Source: Methanofastidiosum sp964621955
Lineage (GTDB): Archaea; Methanobacteriota_B; Thermococci; Methanofastidiosales; Methanofastidiosaceae
DNA: 64,000 bases
Assembly (NCBI GenBank): GCA_964621955.1
Contig: CAZUMN010000001.1
Span: 7,500 to 71,499 of the forward strand
Direction of reading: 5' to 3'
Of the stretch, positions 1-8,589 are shown piece after piece (positions within the stretch are counted from its first letter, which is position 1; each line of letters opens with the position of its first letter). Under the pieces are notes generated by a model. That model was not told the DNA's origin and did not search any database. It worked only from the letters and a program-made list of their open reading frames with translations. Made by a program: the position numbers and the translations under genes.

Positions 1-820
1 TGGTATTACTGCAGATGAAGTTAACAAGATAAAAACTAAATTGAAAATAAATGAACTAGATTCTTTTGTTATCATTACCGGGAAAAAGGACATTTGCTAC
101 AAGGCCTTAGAAGAGGTCTTTGAAAGATGTAAAAAAGCTTTTTCTGGGGTACCAAATGAAACTAGAGACGCCTTAGATGATGGGAATTCAAAATATTCGA
201 GACCGCTTCCGGGTAGAGCAAGAATGTACCCTGAAACTGACATTCTACCATTTACTATTGATACAAAACTAATAGATAATATTAAAGAAAATCTACCTGA
301 AACATTCGATGAAAAGGTAAAGGGATTCATCTCTAAATACGGGCTTAAGAAGGAAGAAGCAGAAAGAATCGTTTATGAAAATCCAGAACTTTTCGAAAAA
401 GTTTCAACTACTCTTGATATAAAATCTACTATTTTTATTAAGGCTTTAGATCTTTCTAAAAATTTAGAAAAAGAAGAAGGATATGTAACTGATGACGAAA
501 CTCTGTACTTGCTTTTTGAAAAAGTATCAAAAGGAATAATTGCAAAAGAAGGTATAGAAGAGGTCTTGAAGAGAGTATCAAAGGGCGAAGATATTGAAAA
601 AGTTCTGTCAGAGTTTTCCTCGGAGAACAGTTCTTTCGATGTTGAATCGGCAATTGAAAAGATAATAATGGAGAAAAGAGATTTTATAGTAGAAAAAGGG
701 GATCGTGCTATTTCTCCATTAATGGGCATATGCATGAAGGAATTCAGAGGAAAAGTTGATGGTAGTCTAATAAACAAAATATTAAAAGAAAAAATAGAAG
801 AAATTCTTAAATCCTCTTAA
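1..820 (+). CDS. gatE: Glutamyl-tRNA(Gln) amidotransferase subunit E, C-terminal part (cut by window edge)
   Basis: GatE works with GatD to convert Glu-tRNA(Gln) to Gln-tRNA(Gln) in archaea. The reading frame is open back to base 2 without a stop, so the gene starts left of the window and the TTG at 41 is not its true start. The diagnostic GatE segment RPLPGRARMYPETDI lies about 55 residues after that TTG. A helical YqeY-like tail of about 150 residues follows, with the typical ending ISPLMGICMKEFRGKVDG. The gene ends in a T-rich stretch 70 bp before the next gene. The family call is firm; GatD, if adjacent, would be outside the window. Confidence 0.93.
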   Translation, partial: GITADEVNKIKTKLKINELDSFVIITGKKDICYKALEEVFERCKKAFSGVPNETRDALDDGNSKYSRPLPGRARMYPETDILPFTIDTKLIDNIKENLPETFDEKVKGFISKYGLKKEEAERIVYENPELFEKVSTTLDIKSTIFIKALDLSKNLEKEEGYVTDDETLYLLFEKVSKGIIAKEGIEEVLKRVSKGEDIEKVLSEFSSENSSFDVESAIEKIIMEKRDFIVEKGDRAISPLMGICMKEFRGKVDGSLINKILKEKIEEILKSS

Positions 821-889
821 ATTTTTTTATCTTTTAATTCTCCTACACAATATATTTAAATTAATAACCCTTAAGTAGTATGTGAGAGT

Positions 890-2299
890 ATGGCAGATTT
901 AAGTTTCTTTTTTAATCCTTCTTCTATAGCGGTCATAGGAGCTTCAGATACAGTTGGAAGCGTGGGCTATGAAATAATGAAGAATCTTACTGAAGATTTT
1001 CCTGGAGATTTGTATCCAATTAACATAAAACAAAAGATTATTTTTGGTAAATCTAGTTATAAAAGCATACTTGATGTGCCTAACAAAATTGAAATGGCAG
1101 TTATTGCTATAGCAGCACCATTTGTCAGTGATGTTTTAGAGGAATGTGGTAAAAAAGGCGTAAAAGGTGTAATTATAGTCTCTGGGGGGTTCTCAGAGAT
1201 TGGAGAAAAAGAAAGAGAGGATAAATTATTAGAAATATCCAAGGAATATGGAATCCGGATAATTGGCCCTAACTGTATAGGGATTTATGATAATTTTTCT
1301 GGTGTAAATACAATCTTTTTGTCTAAAGATAAAATTTCTTATCCTACTAAAGGCAAAATTTCATTTCTTTCACAGAGTGGAGCATTTGCAGGGCTTATCT
1401 TAGATTGGACAAGTAAGGAAAGAATTGGTATATCTAATGTTGTAAGTTATGGCAATAAAATAGATGTAAATGAAGCAGATCTCCTTGACTATTTATGTGA
1501 TGACGAAAATTCAAAAGTAATTTGTTTATATATAGAAGGGATTAGACGTGGCCAGAGATTCATGGAATCGGCAAAGAGAGTATCAAAAAAGATTCCTATT
1601 CTTGCATTGAAATCAGGTAAGACTAAATCAGGAGCTAAAGCAGCTTCAAGTCACACTGGAAGTCTTGCAGGCGAGGACATAATATATGACTCAGCATTTA
1701 AACAATCCCACATAATAAGGGCAAATAATTTTGAAGAACTTTTTGATATGGCCAAAGCCTTAGAGAAGCAGATTTTCCCCAAGAGTGATGGTGTTGCAAT
1801 AATAACTAATGCTGGCGGTTTAGGTGTAATGACCGCAGACGCATTGGAGATGAATGGGCTTCGACTTGCTAATCTAGGCGAAGATACTGTAAAGAAACTA
1901 AAAGAACAGTTTCCCGAAAGAGTAGTTGTCTCTAATCCAATGGATTTAGTAGGTGATGCAGATAAAGAAAGGTATGAAGTTGGACTAAAAGCACTTTTAG
2001 AGGATAAAGACGTAGGTTTGATTATAGTTATTTTGTTACTTCAAGTTCCCACATTGTCTTTGGACTCTGTTGATACCGTTCTTAAGATTAAAAAGAGTTC
2101 TGATAAACCTATGATTATCCTGGGGGCAGGAGGGGAAATAATTACCCCTTACCTTAAAAAATTGGAAGAAGGGGGATTAGCAGTTTACCCATCTCCTGAG
2201 CGAGCAGCAAGAGCAGCATATGCCTTAGTTAATCATGCAATAGTTCGAGGTGATATACATAGAGAGCGTAAAGAGAATATTGGAGTTTGTAAGGTCTGA
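890..2299 (+). CDS. acdA: Acetate-CoA ligase (ADP-forming), alpha subunit
   Basis: With the beta subunit it interconverts acetyl-CoA, ADP and phosphate with acetate, CoA and ATP; many archaea make ATP this way at the end of fermentation. The 469-residue protein begins with a CoA-binding Rossmann domain (SIAVIGAS near residue 12). Succinyl-CoA-ligase-like domains follow, with GPNCIG at 126-131 and SQSGAFAG near 161. The phosphorylatable histidine is expected at His255 in SSHTGSLAGED. Alpha and beta are separate genes here, as in Pyrococcus, whereas many other archaea have a fused protein. The ATG at 890 lies about 30 bp after a TATA-like AATATATTTAAA. The acyl-CoA preference cannot be read from the sequence. 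Confidence 0.93.
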   Translation: MADLSFFFNPSSIAVIGASDTVGSVGYEIMKNLTEDFPGDLYPINIKQKIIFGKSSYKSILDVPNKIEMAVIAIAAPFVSDVLEECGKKGVKGVIIVSGGFSEIGEKEREDKLLEISKEYGIRIIGPNCIGIYDNFSGVNTIFLSKDKISYPTKGKISFLSQSGAFAGLILDWTSKERIGISNVVSYGNKIDVNEADLLDYLCDDENSKVICLYIEGIRRGQRFMESAKRVSKKIPILALKSGKTKSGAKAASSHTGSLAGEDIIYDSAFKQSHIIRANNFEELFDMAKALEKQIFPKSDGVAIITNAGGLGVMTADALEMNGLRLANLGEDTVKKLKEQFPERVVVSNPMDLVGDADKERYEVGLKALLEDKDVGLIIVILLLQVPTLSLDSVDTVLKIKKSSDKPMIILGAGGEIITPYLKKLEEGGLAVYPSPERAARAAYALVNHAIVRGDIHRERKENIGVCKV

Positions 2300-2954
2300 A
2301 GGTAGAACTTCATTGATGGAACATGAAGCTAAGGAAATTATGAAAGCTTATGGTATCAAAGTGCCAAAAGAGGGAATTGCAACATCTGAAGAAGAAGTTC
2401 TTAAAATTGCAAGGCAAGTTGAGTACCCTGTAGTATTAAAGATCGCATCTCCTGATATCCAGCATAAAACTGATGCAGGGGCAGTAATTCTTAATCTATC
2501 AAAAGCAGAGGATATTCTAGAAGGCTATAGAAGAGTACTTGAAAACTCAAAAAAGTTTGATCCTAGTGCAGATATACGTGGAGTAATAGTCCAACACATG
2601 ATGCCAAAACAAAGGGAAGTTATAATAGGTGTTTCTAGGGATAATCAATTTGGCCATGTCCTCATGTTTGGTCTTGGGGGTATCTTCGTTGAGGTATTAA
2701 AAGACGTTTCCTTTAGAATTGTTCCGATAGAACAAGAAGATGCCTACGAAATGATTTCTGAAATTAAATCTCACCAAATGCTTTGTGGAGTCAGAGGTGA
2801 AAAACCTTCCGACGTAGTTGCACTTGTTGATATAATACTTAAAGTATCTAAATTTGTATCTGATTTTCCTGAAGTAAAAGAACTTGATTTGAACCCAGTA
2901 TTTGTATATGAAAAAGGCGCAGTTGCTGTCGATGCCTTGATTGTAATCGATTAG
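2250..2954 (+). CDS. acdB: Acetate-CoA ligase (ADP-forming), beta subunit
   Basis: This is the ATP-grasp subunit that accepts phosphate from the alpha-subunit histidine and makes ATP. The protein has 234 residues, the usual length for a separate beta subunit. It shows the start region GRTSLMEHEAKEIMKAYGI, HKTDAGAVILNL near residue 72 and the late ELDLNPVFV motif that helps bind the nucleotide. The GTG start at 2250 overlaps the alpha gene by 50 bp in another frame. A TTG at 2280 would overlap less and also fits family N-termini, so the start is uncertain by ten codons. The overlap implies translational coupling. Confidence 0.92.
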   Translation: MIYIESVKRILEFVRSEGRTSLMEHEAKEIMKAYGIKVPKEGIATSEEEVLKIARQVEYPVVLKIASPDIQHKTDAGAVILNLSKAEDILEGYRRVLENSKKFDPSADIRGVIVQHMMPKQREVIIGVSRDNQFGHVLMFGLGGIFVEVLKDVSFRIVPIEQEDAYEMISEIKSHQMLCGVRGEKPSDVVALVDIILKVSKFVSDFPEVKELDLNPVFVYEKGAVAVDALIVID

Positions 2955-2955
2955 T

Positions 2956-3717
2956 CTACTCCATTACTTCATAATATACATCGTTAAAAGAACCTTTGTA
3001 AGTAGCATTGATTAATGAATAGTAACGTGTCTTTTCAATATACTCATTTGCACTACTTGTTGGATCAAAAACAACCCAATTTCCTTCATGAAAAAGTTCT
3101 ACCCAAGCATGGCCGGTATTTTCAGATGTTAGCCCAAATACGACTTTTACATCGTCTGGCCCATATCCTTTTGCCCTAAATAAAGTGCATAATAAAATAG
3201 CCTGATCCTCACAATCTCCTGTTCTTATCCTAAGAGTCTCTTCTGGGAATTGCCAATATTCAAATCTATAATCGTAAGTCAAATAATCTTCTACATATTT
3301 AATTTCATCACGTACAAACTTGTATATTTGGACAGGGTCATTTGTGTTAATGTCATTTGCGAAAGATTTAATATTGTCCGAATCAGGTGTTATGAAAACC
3401 GTCATGTCATATTTAATTAATTTTTCATAATTATTGATCTGTTCTTCTAGGTCACTCACACTCTGCTCTCTTTGTGATATTTTTGTTTGGAGATCAATTA
3501 TGTCCTCCTTTTCAACTTCAATTCTAGTTTCCATAATCTTTATTTTATCTTGGAGATTTGATTTTTCTTGATTATAATAAAAAAGTCTATCTTCCAAATT
3601 TTGCTCTTGGTTTAGACTATCAGAATATTGGTAATATCTAAGTAAATATCCTGAAAAAGAAAGTGAAGCTAATACTATTAATATGGTTACTAATGTCTTA
3701 AACTGTTTGCCGTCCAA
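2956..3717 (-). CDS. Membrane-anchored transglutaminase-like cysteine protein (active site intact)
   Basis: The 253-residue protein has one N-terminal membrane segment (about 8-27), a long coiled coil (about 36-100) and a C-terminal transglutaminase-like domain, probably outside the cell. All three catalytic residues are visible: Cys169 in TGDCEDQAI, His203 in TGHAWVEL and Asp218 in VFDPTS. Archaeal proteins of this fold are usually predicted peptidases or amidases; the substrate is unknown. It lies 1 bp from a similar gene (3719-4498) with the same architecture but a dead active site, so the pair probably arose by tandem duplication and is co-transcribed. It converges with acdB. Confidence 0.82.
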   Translation of the reverse strand: MDGKQFKTLVTILIVLASLSFSGYLLRYYQYSDSLNQEQNLEDRLFYYNQEKSNLQDKIKIMETRIEVEKEDIIDLQTKISQREQSVSDLEEQINNYEKLIKYDMTVFITPDSDNIKSFANDINTNDPVQIYKFVRDEIKYVEDYLTYDYRFEYWQFPEETLRIRTGDCEDQAILLCTLFRAKGYGPDDVKVVFGLTSENTGHAWVELFHEGNWVVFDPTSSANEYIEKTRYYSLINATYKGSFNDVYYEVME

Positions 3718-3718
3718 T

Positions 3719-4498
3719 TTATGACCTCATCAAAGTTTTATCGTTAAATCTGAATAATTCTTGGACACTATATATCTTATAGATGTCATCTTTAATAAAT
3801 GAATCAAAATTATTATTTTCTCTAGGCAAAAGTAAATAGGTGTTTCCATTCAATTTAAGTTCTACCCATATGTCTGAAGAAGTTGAATTGAGTAAACTAA
3901 TTTTTGCCCCAACTACTTCAGCCTCGTTTTCTTTAAATCCGGCGGCCCTAAGCATAGATATAAGTAAAATTATTTTATCTTCGTATTGGCCTTTTTTGCT
4001 ATTAATAATATTTTTGGGATAGTTCCAGTAATCAATCCTGCCATTTCGTATAAGTTTTTCATCCTTGGTAATCCCGTCTCTGGTGTAATTGAATATTGCC
4101 CTTGCTTTTTCCGCATTACCCATATTGGGCGTAATAACCTGATTCAAAGTTTCTAAAACTAAGGAATCATTGACATCAACAAAATCCCGCGGGTCCTTTG
4201 ACTCATAAACATTGTACGAAAAAACTTCTTGATTTAATCTACTTTGTATCTCAAGAAGAGATTTCTCTTCTTCACTTAGTTTATTTTTATATTGAATTTT
4301 CTCGTTGAGATCTAATCTTTTTTCAATTAAAGAGGAGTTAGTTTCTTGAAGGATTGTATAAGAGTCAGTTATTTTCTCTTCTAGCTCATAATTTGATTTC
4401 AATTGTACATTTAATTTTTGTGTTTCAGACATAAACATCGATGAAAAAAATAGAATGCCCCCTAATAAAAAAAGAATAATAAAAAATCTTTTTCCCAT
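3719..4498 (-). CDS. Transglutaminase-fold pseudoenzyme, membrane-anchored
   Basis: The 259-residue protein repeats the neighbour's layout: N-terminal membrane helix (about 4-22), coiled coil (about 27-95) and transglutaminase-like domain. None of the catalytic residues survives. The Cys position reads KKGQYEDK (Gln171), the His position reads SSDIWVEL (Asp209), and the Asp position is replaced in LLLPREN. Surrounding fold residues such as IDYWNYP and LLISMLRAAGF are kept, so the domain probably still folds. It is the upstream gene of the pair. I infer a binding or regulatory partner of the active paralogue; decay toward a pseudogene is possible, but the frame is intact. Confidence 0.75.
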   Translation of the reverse strand: MGKRFFIILFLLGGILFFSSMFMSETQKLNVQLKSNYELEEKITDSYTILQETNSSLIEKRLDLNEKIQYKNKLSEEEKSLLEIQSRLNQEVFSYNVYESKDPRDFVDVNDSLVLETLNQVITPNMGNAEKARAIFNYTRDGITKDEKLIRNGRIDYWNYPKNIINSKKGQYEDKIILLISMLRAAGFKENEAEVVGAKISLLNSTSSDIWVELKLNGNTYLLLPRENNNFDSFIKDDIYKIYSVQELFRFNDKTLMRS

Positions 4499-4604
4499 GA
4501 TATCATTAATCTTGGATCTATATTTAAGAATTCCTTAAATCAAATATATAATTTACTTAAGAATTGATTATTTTTAAAATATATAAAATTTTAACATGAT
4601 ATAT

Positions 4605-5942
4605 TCAGTCACAATCAATTATTTTCCTTGCAGCCATTGTGAGTGGATCTAAAGCACTTGAGATTGGTGGAGCATAGGACGTTTCAGAAGTTGCAACTTG
4701 ATGTACAGTTGTTTTTCTACCTATTAAAAGGGACATAGCATCAATTCTTCCTTTAACTCCTTCTTTTGAGATAACTTGTGCGCCAATGACCCTGTAATCG
4801 CTGTCTGATAGGATTTTAACATAGATATCTTCTCCTCTTGGATAATACTTAGCCCTTGTTAATCCTTTAGCATTGCCCTCGATTGGAATAATTCCGTATT
4901 CAAGTGCCTTTTCTTTTGTAACTCCTACCGTACCAACTTCTAATTCGCCAATAACTGCTATACTCGGACTTGATATTGGCCCAAAAACAGAGTTTTTCCC
5001 TAGGATATTATCTGCAACTACCACACCTTGACGGATTGCTGTTGACCCCAACGCACTAATTGTAGATTTATGGGTAATAATATCTGTAACTTCAACACAA
5101 TTACCGCAGGCATATACGTTCTTAACAAATTTACCTTTTCTTTTTACCCTTAGCGAAGCATCTGTAACTATCCCCCCGGTGCTCCCTGTTTCAATGCCAG
5201 CGTTCTTTGCTAATCCAACATTTGGCCTGACCCCTACAGATATCAGGACTAAATCTGTTTCAAACTCATTTCCATTGGCTTTTACATGACTTACTTTTTT
5301 CTCACCCAAGATTGAAGAAGCAATTGTAGATGTGTGAATTTTCATGTTTAAAGGGGATAAATAGTCTTCCACAATATTGCTCATGTCTTTATCTAACATG
5401 TTCGGGAGAACTCGGTCTTTCATTTCAATAATTCTTGATTTAAGGCCTTTTTTTAGAAAGGCATGCGCCATTTCAAGGCCAATTGCACCGGCACCTATAA
5501 TAGTTGGCGATTTTGTATTTTTCAATGAATCTGAGATTTTCAAAGCGTCCTCTAATGAATTTAAAAAATATACCCCGTCAAGGTCTATTCCCTGCACAGG
5601 CGGTATTATTGGTTTTGCACCACTGGCTATAACCAATATATCATATTTTAATTTCTCATTGCCAAAAAAAATCTCACGATTGTCCAAATCAATGTTATCT
5701 ACTGTAGTTTTATTTAAGATTCTAATATTCATTTCTTCATAGTACTTCATGTCTCTAAGAATAAGAGTTTCAAATGAGTTTATCATTCCAGAAATTACAA
5801 AAGGTATGCCACAGGGACTGTAAGCAAAATACTCTCGATCAGTAATGACAGTTATTTCTATTTCTTTATTTTTTCGTCTAACTTGGGATGCAACAGGTAG
5901 CCCAGCAGCTCCAGCACCTATTACAACAAGGTGTTTTGGCAT
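4605..5942 (-). CDS. FAD-dependent pyridine nucleotide-disulfide oxidoreductase (NADH oxidase / CoA-disulfide reductase type)
   Basis: This is a soluble flavoprotein of the NADH oxidase, CoA-disulfide reductase and persulfide reductase group. It has an N-terminal FAD Rossmann motif (VVIGAGAAGLP), the single redox cysteine in AYSPCGIPFV (about residue 44), a second nucleotide-binding motif (PTIIGAGAIGLEMA) and a C-terminal dimerisation domain. The start chosen is the ATG at 5942, because the frame upstream offers only a TTG. It lacks the extra C-terminal rhodanese domain of some CoA-disulfide reductases. NADH oxidase, CoA-disulfide reductase and sulfur reductase roles cannot be separated from sequence alone. 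Confidence 0.88.
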   Translation of the reverse strand: MPKHLVVIGAGAAGLPVASQVRRKNKEIEITVITDREYFAYSPCGIPFVISGMINSFETLILRDMKYYEEMNIRILNKTTVDNIDLDNREIFFGNEKLKYDILVIASGAKPIIPPVQGIDLDGVYFLNSLEDALKISDSLKNTKSPTIIGAGAIGLEMAHAFLKKGLKSRIIEMKDRVLPNMLDKDMSNIVEDYLSPLNMKIHTSTIASSILGEKKVSHVKANGNEFETDLVLISVGVRPNVGLAKNAGIETGSTGGIVTDASLRVKRKGKFVKNVYACGNCVEVTDIITHKSTISALGSTAIRQGVVVADNILGKNSVFGPISSPSIAVIGELEVGTVGVTKEKALEYGIIPIEGNAKGLTRAKYYPRGEDIYVKILSDSDYRVIGAQVISKEGVKGRIDAMSLLIGRKTTVHQVATSETSYAPPISSALDPLTMAARKIIDCD

Positions 5943-6022
5943 GTTTACTATAAACAAATAAAGACCTTTTAAAGTTAAGGTTTAGTATCTGTATAATTGC
6001 GGCCACTTTTTAATATAATAAC

Positions 6023-6604
6023 TCATAAAACATTTCGTAATAAAACTATCAAAAAGATACCACCTGTATTGAGTAAATAGGATATAATCCCAAAATGTTT
6101 TAGTTTTACATCTTTAGACGAAGCAAGAATTGCAATTCCAATTTCATCAGGAAGTGGCGTTGCTATAAAAAAGGAGCCTATACTATATGCTAAATATTTT
6201 TGGTATCGTTGAGGAATTTTTTTTAAGGTAAAAATCGATAATTTGTGATTTGATAATTCTTTTATTTCATCAGTAAACGATACCCTAATAAAATGGAATA
6301 TTAGCATATCCCCAAATAAAGAACCAACGCCTGCAATCAAACCTAGCAAAATAATATTCTTATTAGCAGAAAAAATTAAGATTAACGCAGTCGCAATAGG
6401 GGCGGTAAAAGAAAATACATACAATATGCCCGAAATAAATATTCCCAAATAGCCCCACTCTATAAAGCTTTCAGGTATTAGATTACTCAACCCTCCAAAT
6501 AGGAAGAAAGTCAGTATATAAATTAAGCCTAACGATTTAAATTTTTTATATTTCAACTCATCACATAAAATAGATTTATTTACTGTTTTTAAATGAATCT
6601 TCAA
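6023..6604 (-). CDS. Multi-pass membrane protein of unknown function
   Basis: I do not recognise the family with confidence. The 193 residues contain about five hydrophobic helices. A charged stretch (KELSNHKLSIFTLKKIPQRYQ) lies in the middle and a conserved-looking TPLPDEIGIAILASS segment comes late. The PLPDE motif inside a membrane region resembles small transporters, but that is only an impression. Its first 29 bases overlap the end of the upstream DUF1003 gene, so the two are probably translated from one message. Confidence 0.6.
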   Translation of the reverse strand: MKIHLKTVNKSILCDELKYKKFKSLGLIYILTFFLFGGLSNLIPESFIEWGYLGIFISGILYVFSFTAPIATALILIFSANKNIILLGLIAGVGSLFGDMLIFHFIRVSFTDEIKELSNHKLSIFTLKKIPQRYQKYLAYSIGSFFIATPLPDEIGIAILASSKDVKLKHFGIISYLLNTGGIFLIVLLRNVL

Positions 6605-7040
6605 GAGAAGATAGTTTTTGGTAAATCACTTGAATAGCGTTGTTTTGTGCATTTAGGTTATCCAATATTGCCCTAATCTCCTCTTCTGCTTTTAAATTTA
6701 TCAAATAATCTGTGTGAGCTTCCAATCTTATTTTTGCATCCTGCCTATTTTGGCTCATCATTATCACCGGTGCGGTATAGGATGCCATTAATGAAACAAC
6801 AAGATTTAAGAATATGAATGGATAGGGGTCCCACTGATTAATCCATGCAGATATATTCAAAAAAACCCATATCAGTAAAATTACAGATTGTGCAAATATG
6901 AATCCCCAAGATCCAATCTTAGAAGTAACCCAATCAGATGCCTTCTCTCCAAAAGTTTGCTTTTGATCATATAATTCATTAACATCGCATATTTTTTCAT
7001 GTTCATGTTTGTAAGGCTCAGGAAAAATTAATTCATCCAT
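6576..7040 (-). CDS. DUF1003 family membrane protein
   Basis: The 154-residue protein matches the DUF1003 pattern. A helical membrane pair (GSWGFIFAQSVILLIWVFLN and PFIFLNLVVSLMASYTAPVI) is followed by the family signature MMSQNRQDAKIRLEAHTDY and a short coiled coil. The function is unknown. The gene starts 11 bp before the assembly gap. The sequence after the gap repeats the same N-terminal coding and leader region, so the gene is complete and its true upstream region begins at about 7207. Confidence 0.85.
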   Translation of the reverse strand: MDELIFPEPYKHEHEKICDVNELYDQKQTFGEKASDWVTSKIGSWGFIFAQSVILLIWVFLNISAWINQWDPYPFIFLNLVVSLMASYTAPVIMMSQNRQDAKIRLEAHTDYLINLKAEEEIRAILDNLNAQNNAIQVIYQKLSSLEDSFKNSK

Positions 7041-7051
7041 ATTTTCACCTT

Positions 7052-7151
7052 NNNNNNNNNNNNNNNNNNNNNNNNNNNNNNNNNNNNNNNNNNNNNNNNN
7101 NNNNNNNNNNNNNNNNNNNNNNNNNNNNNNNNNNNNNNNNNNNNNNNNNNN
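7052..7151. other. Assembly gap of 100 N
   Basis: Exactly 100 unknown bases join two contigs. The 55 bases before the gap (6997-7051) are identical to the 55 bases after it (7152-7206). The gap is therefore most likely a scaffolding artefact over a short contig overlap, and no real sequence need be missing. Confidence 0.97.
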
Positions 7152-7206
7152 TCATGTTCATGTTTGTAAGGCTCAGGAAAAATTAATTCATCCATATTTT
7201 CACCTT
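7152..7206. repeat. 55-bp duplicate of 6997-7051 (contig-end overlap)
   Basis: This is a perfect copy of the start of the DUF1003 gene and its leader. It runs in the same orientation and abuts the N gap on both sides. A length of 55 is a common de Bruijn k-mer size, which suggests two graph edges sharing one k-mer. It is not a biological repeat. After removing the gap and one copy, the region from the DUF1003 start to the next gene at 7350 is about 150 bp and holds only promoter-like AT-rich DNA. Confidence 0.9.
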
Positions 7207-7349
7207 TATTATCTCCTAATTTAAAACTTTTAATTAATTATTTTGTCTATTTAAATGCTTAACTTTAATTAATCGGTAGTCGAAAAACATATAAAAAGAT
7301 TAATTATAAAAATCTCAAGGTACGTATTTTAATATAGGATCGTGATATT

Positions 7350-8561
7350 ATGAAATTAATAACTTATTTAACAATCGGGATGTTATTGTTAGCATTTGGA
7401 ACCTCTGTTTCCGCAGAAGAGAAAAACTTTGATATTATTGTAATTCAAGGATCATCTCTCAATGCAGGCACAGAAAATAATTTAGTCACTATTACGGTTA
7501 ACAATGAGACTTCATTGGAATTTCAAACTGTAAAAGTTTATTTAGATCTTTCTCCTCCCTTTTCGGCCTCAAATAAAGAATCTGACCAATTTGTAATTGG
7601 AAATCTTACAACAATTCCAAAAGGCGCATTTTTCGTAATTGATGTTGATAGTGGTGCAGCTTATGGAAATTACAAAATACCAATAACTATTGAAACAAAC
7701 AGAGGAAATTACCACGAAGAGATGGAGATTAAAGTTATTGGAGATACACTTGTGAGTGTAGATGATTTCACCGTTAATGGAGTTAAAGGTAAAACTGTAG
7801 ACCCAGGAACAGTATTTAATGTTAATCTCAGATTGAAAAATGTTGGTGGAAATAGACTTCAGTGGTTAAAAGTATCTTTGGATACGCAAGATCCTGAGAT
7901 AGTTCCTGTTTCATCTTCCTTGACCAAGACATTTCAGGATGTTAGAACAGGGGAGTACATAGTTGCTTCTTATGATCTATCAATTGGAAAAAATGTTACT
8001 CCAAAGAACCATATAATGACTTTAGTCCTGTCTTTCCAAGATAATCTAGGAGTTACACACACCCAAAATGAAGTTCTTGGTATAAATATAACTGGAACAC
8101 CTCAATTAGAACTTGGTAGAAAGACAACAGACCCAACAAGAATTTTGCAGAATCAACCTTTTGTATTAACATTGAAAATAGAAAATATTGGAACAACTGA
8201 TGCGGACAATGTTAAACTCAAAATAGAATCTCCTTTTACCGGAGACAGTGAAGCATACCTTGGCAAGATTCTGAAAGATGATTACGCGAATGGAGTATTT
8301 GCTCTAAATTCTGGGACAAATAGTGGGGAAGTTAAATGTAAGCTCACTGTTACATATAATGACGATCAAGGAACTCAATCAGATGAAAAAGAATTCTTTG
8401 TGTCTGTAAATGCTATACCTAAAGCTACTGGAGCCCAAGTCGCAACTAGTTTGATTGTTCCAATAGTACTACTGGTGATAATTATTGGTGGAATTTATCT
8501 TTACAGAAAAAAACGAAAATCAAAAAAAGAAGGGTCTTCTAAAGAAATATCTGAGCAATAA
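7350..8561 (+). CDS. Secreted CARDB / S-layer-like membrane-anchored protein
   Basis: The 403-residue protein has an N-terminal signal peptide (ending near SVSAEE). Repeated beta-sandwich domains of CARDB/COG1361 type follow, with signatures such as LRLKNVGGNRLQWLKVSL and LKIENIGTTDADNVKL. One C-terminal membrane helix (about 372-388) ends in a Lys/Arg-rich cytoplasmic tail. It sits 28 bp before an ABC ATPase and a long FtsX permease. In archaea such proteins often accompany MacB/LolCDE-like transporters, so it is probably the external partner of that system. The cargo is unknown. Confidence 0.8.
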   Translation: MKLITYLTIGMLLLAFGTSVSAEEKNFDIIVIQGSSLNAGTENNLVTITVNNETSLEFQTVKVYLDLSPPFSASNKESDQFVIGNLTTIPKGAFFVIDVDSGAAYGNYKIPITIETNRGNYHEEMEIKVIGDTLVSVDDFTVNGVKGKTVDPGTVFNVNLRLKNVGGNRLQWLKVSLDTQDPEIVPVSSSLTKTFQDVRTGEYIVASYDLSIGKNVTPKNHIMTLVLSFQDNLGVTHTQNEVLGINITGTPQLELGRKTTDPTRILQNQPFVLTLKIENIGTTDADNVKLKIESPFTGDSEAYLGKILKDDYANGVFALNSGTNSGEVKCKLTVTYNDDQGTQSDEKEFFVSVNAIPKATGAQVATSLIVPIVLLVIIIGGIYLYRKKRKSKKEGSSKEISEQ

Positions 8562-8589
8562 ATTCAAAATCTCTAGAGGTTATTGAAAA

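Noticed and set aside
41..820. A complete gatE-like gene starting at TTG 41
   Set aside because: The frame is open back to the window edge and the upstream residues continue the GatE fold, so the TTG is internal and the gene is only partial.
6131..6145. ATTGCAAT occurrence outside the repeat zone
   Set aside because: It lies in a coding region without the 12-bp box at 25 bp, so it is a chance match; a similar match near 36011 was rejected for the same reason.
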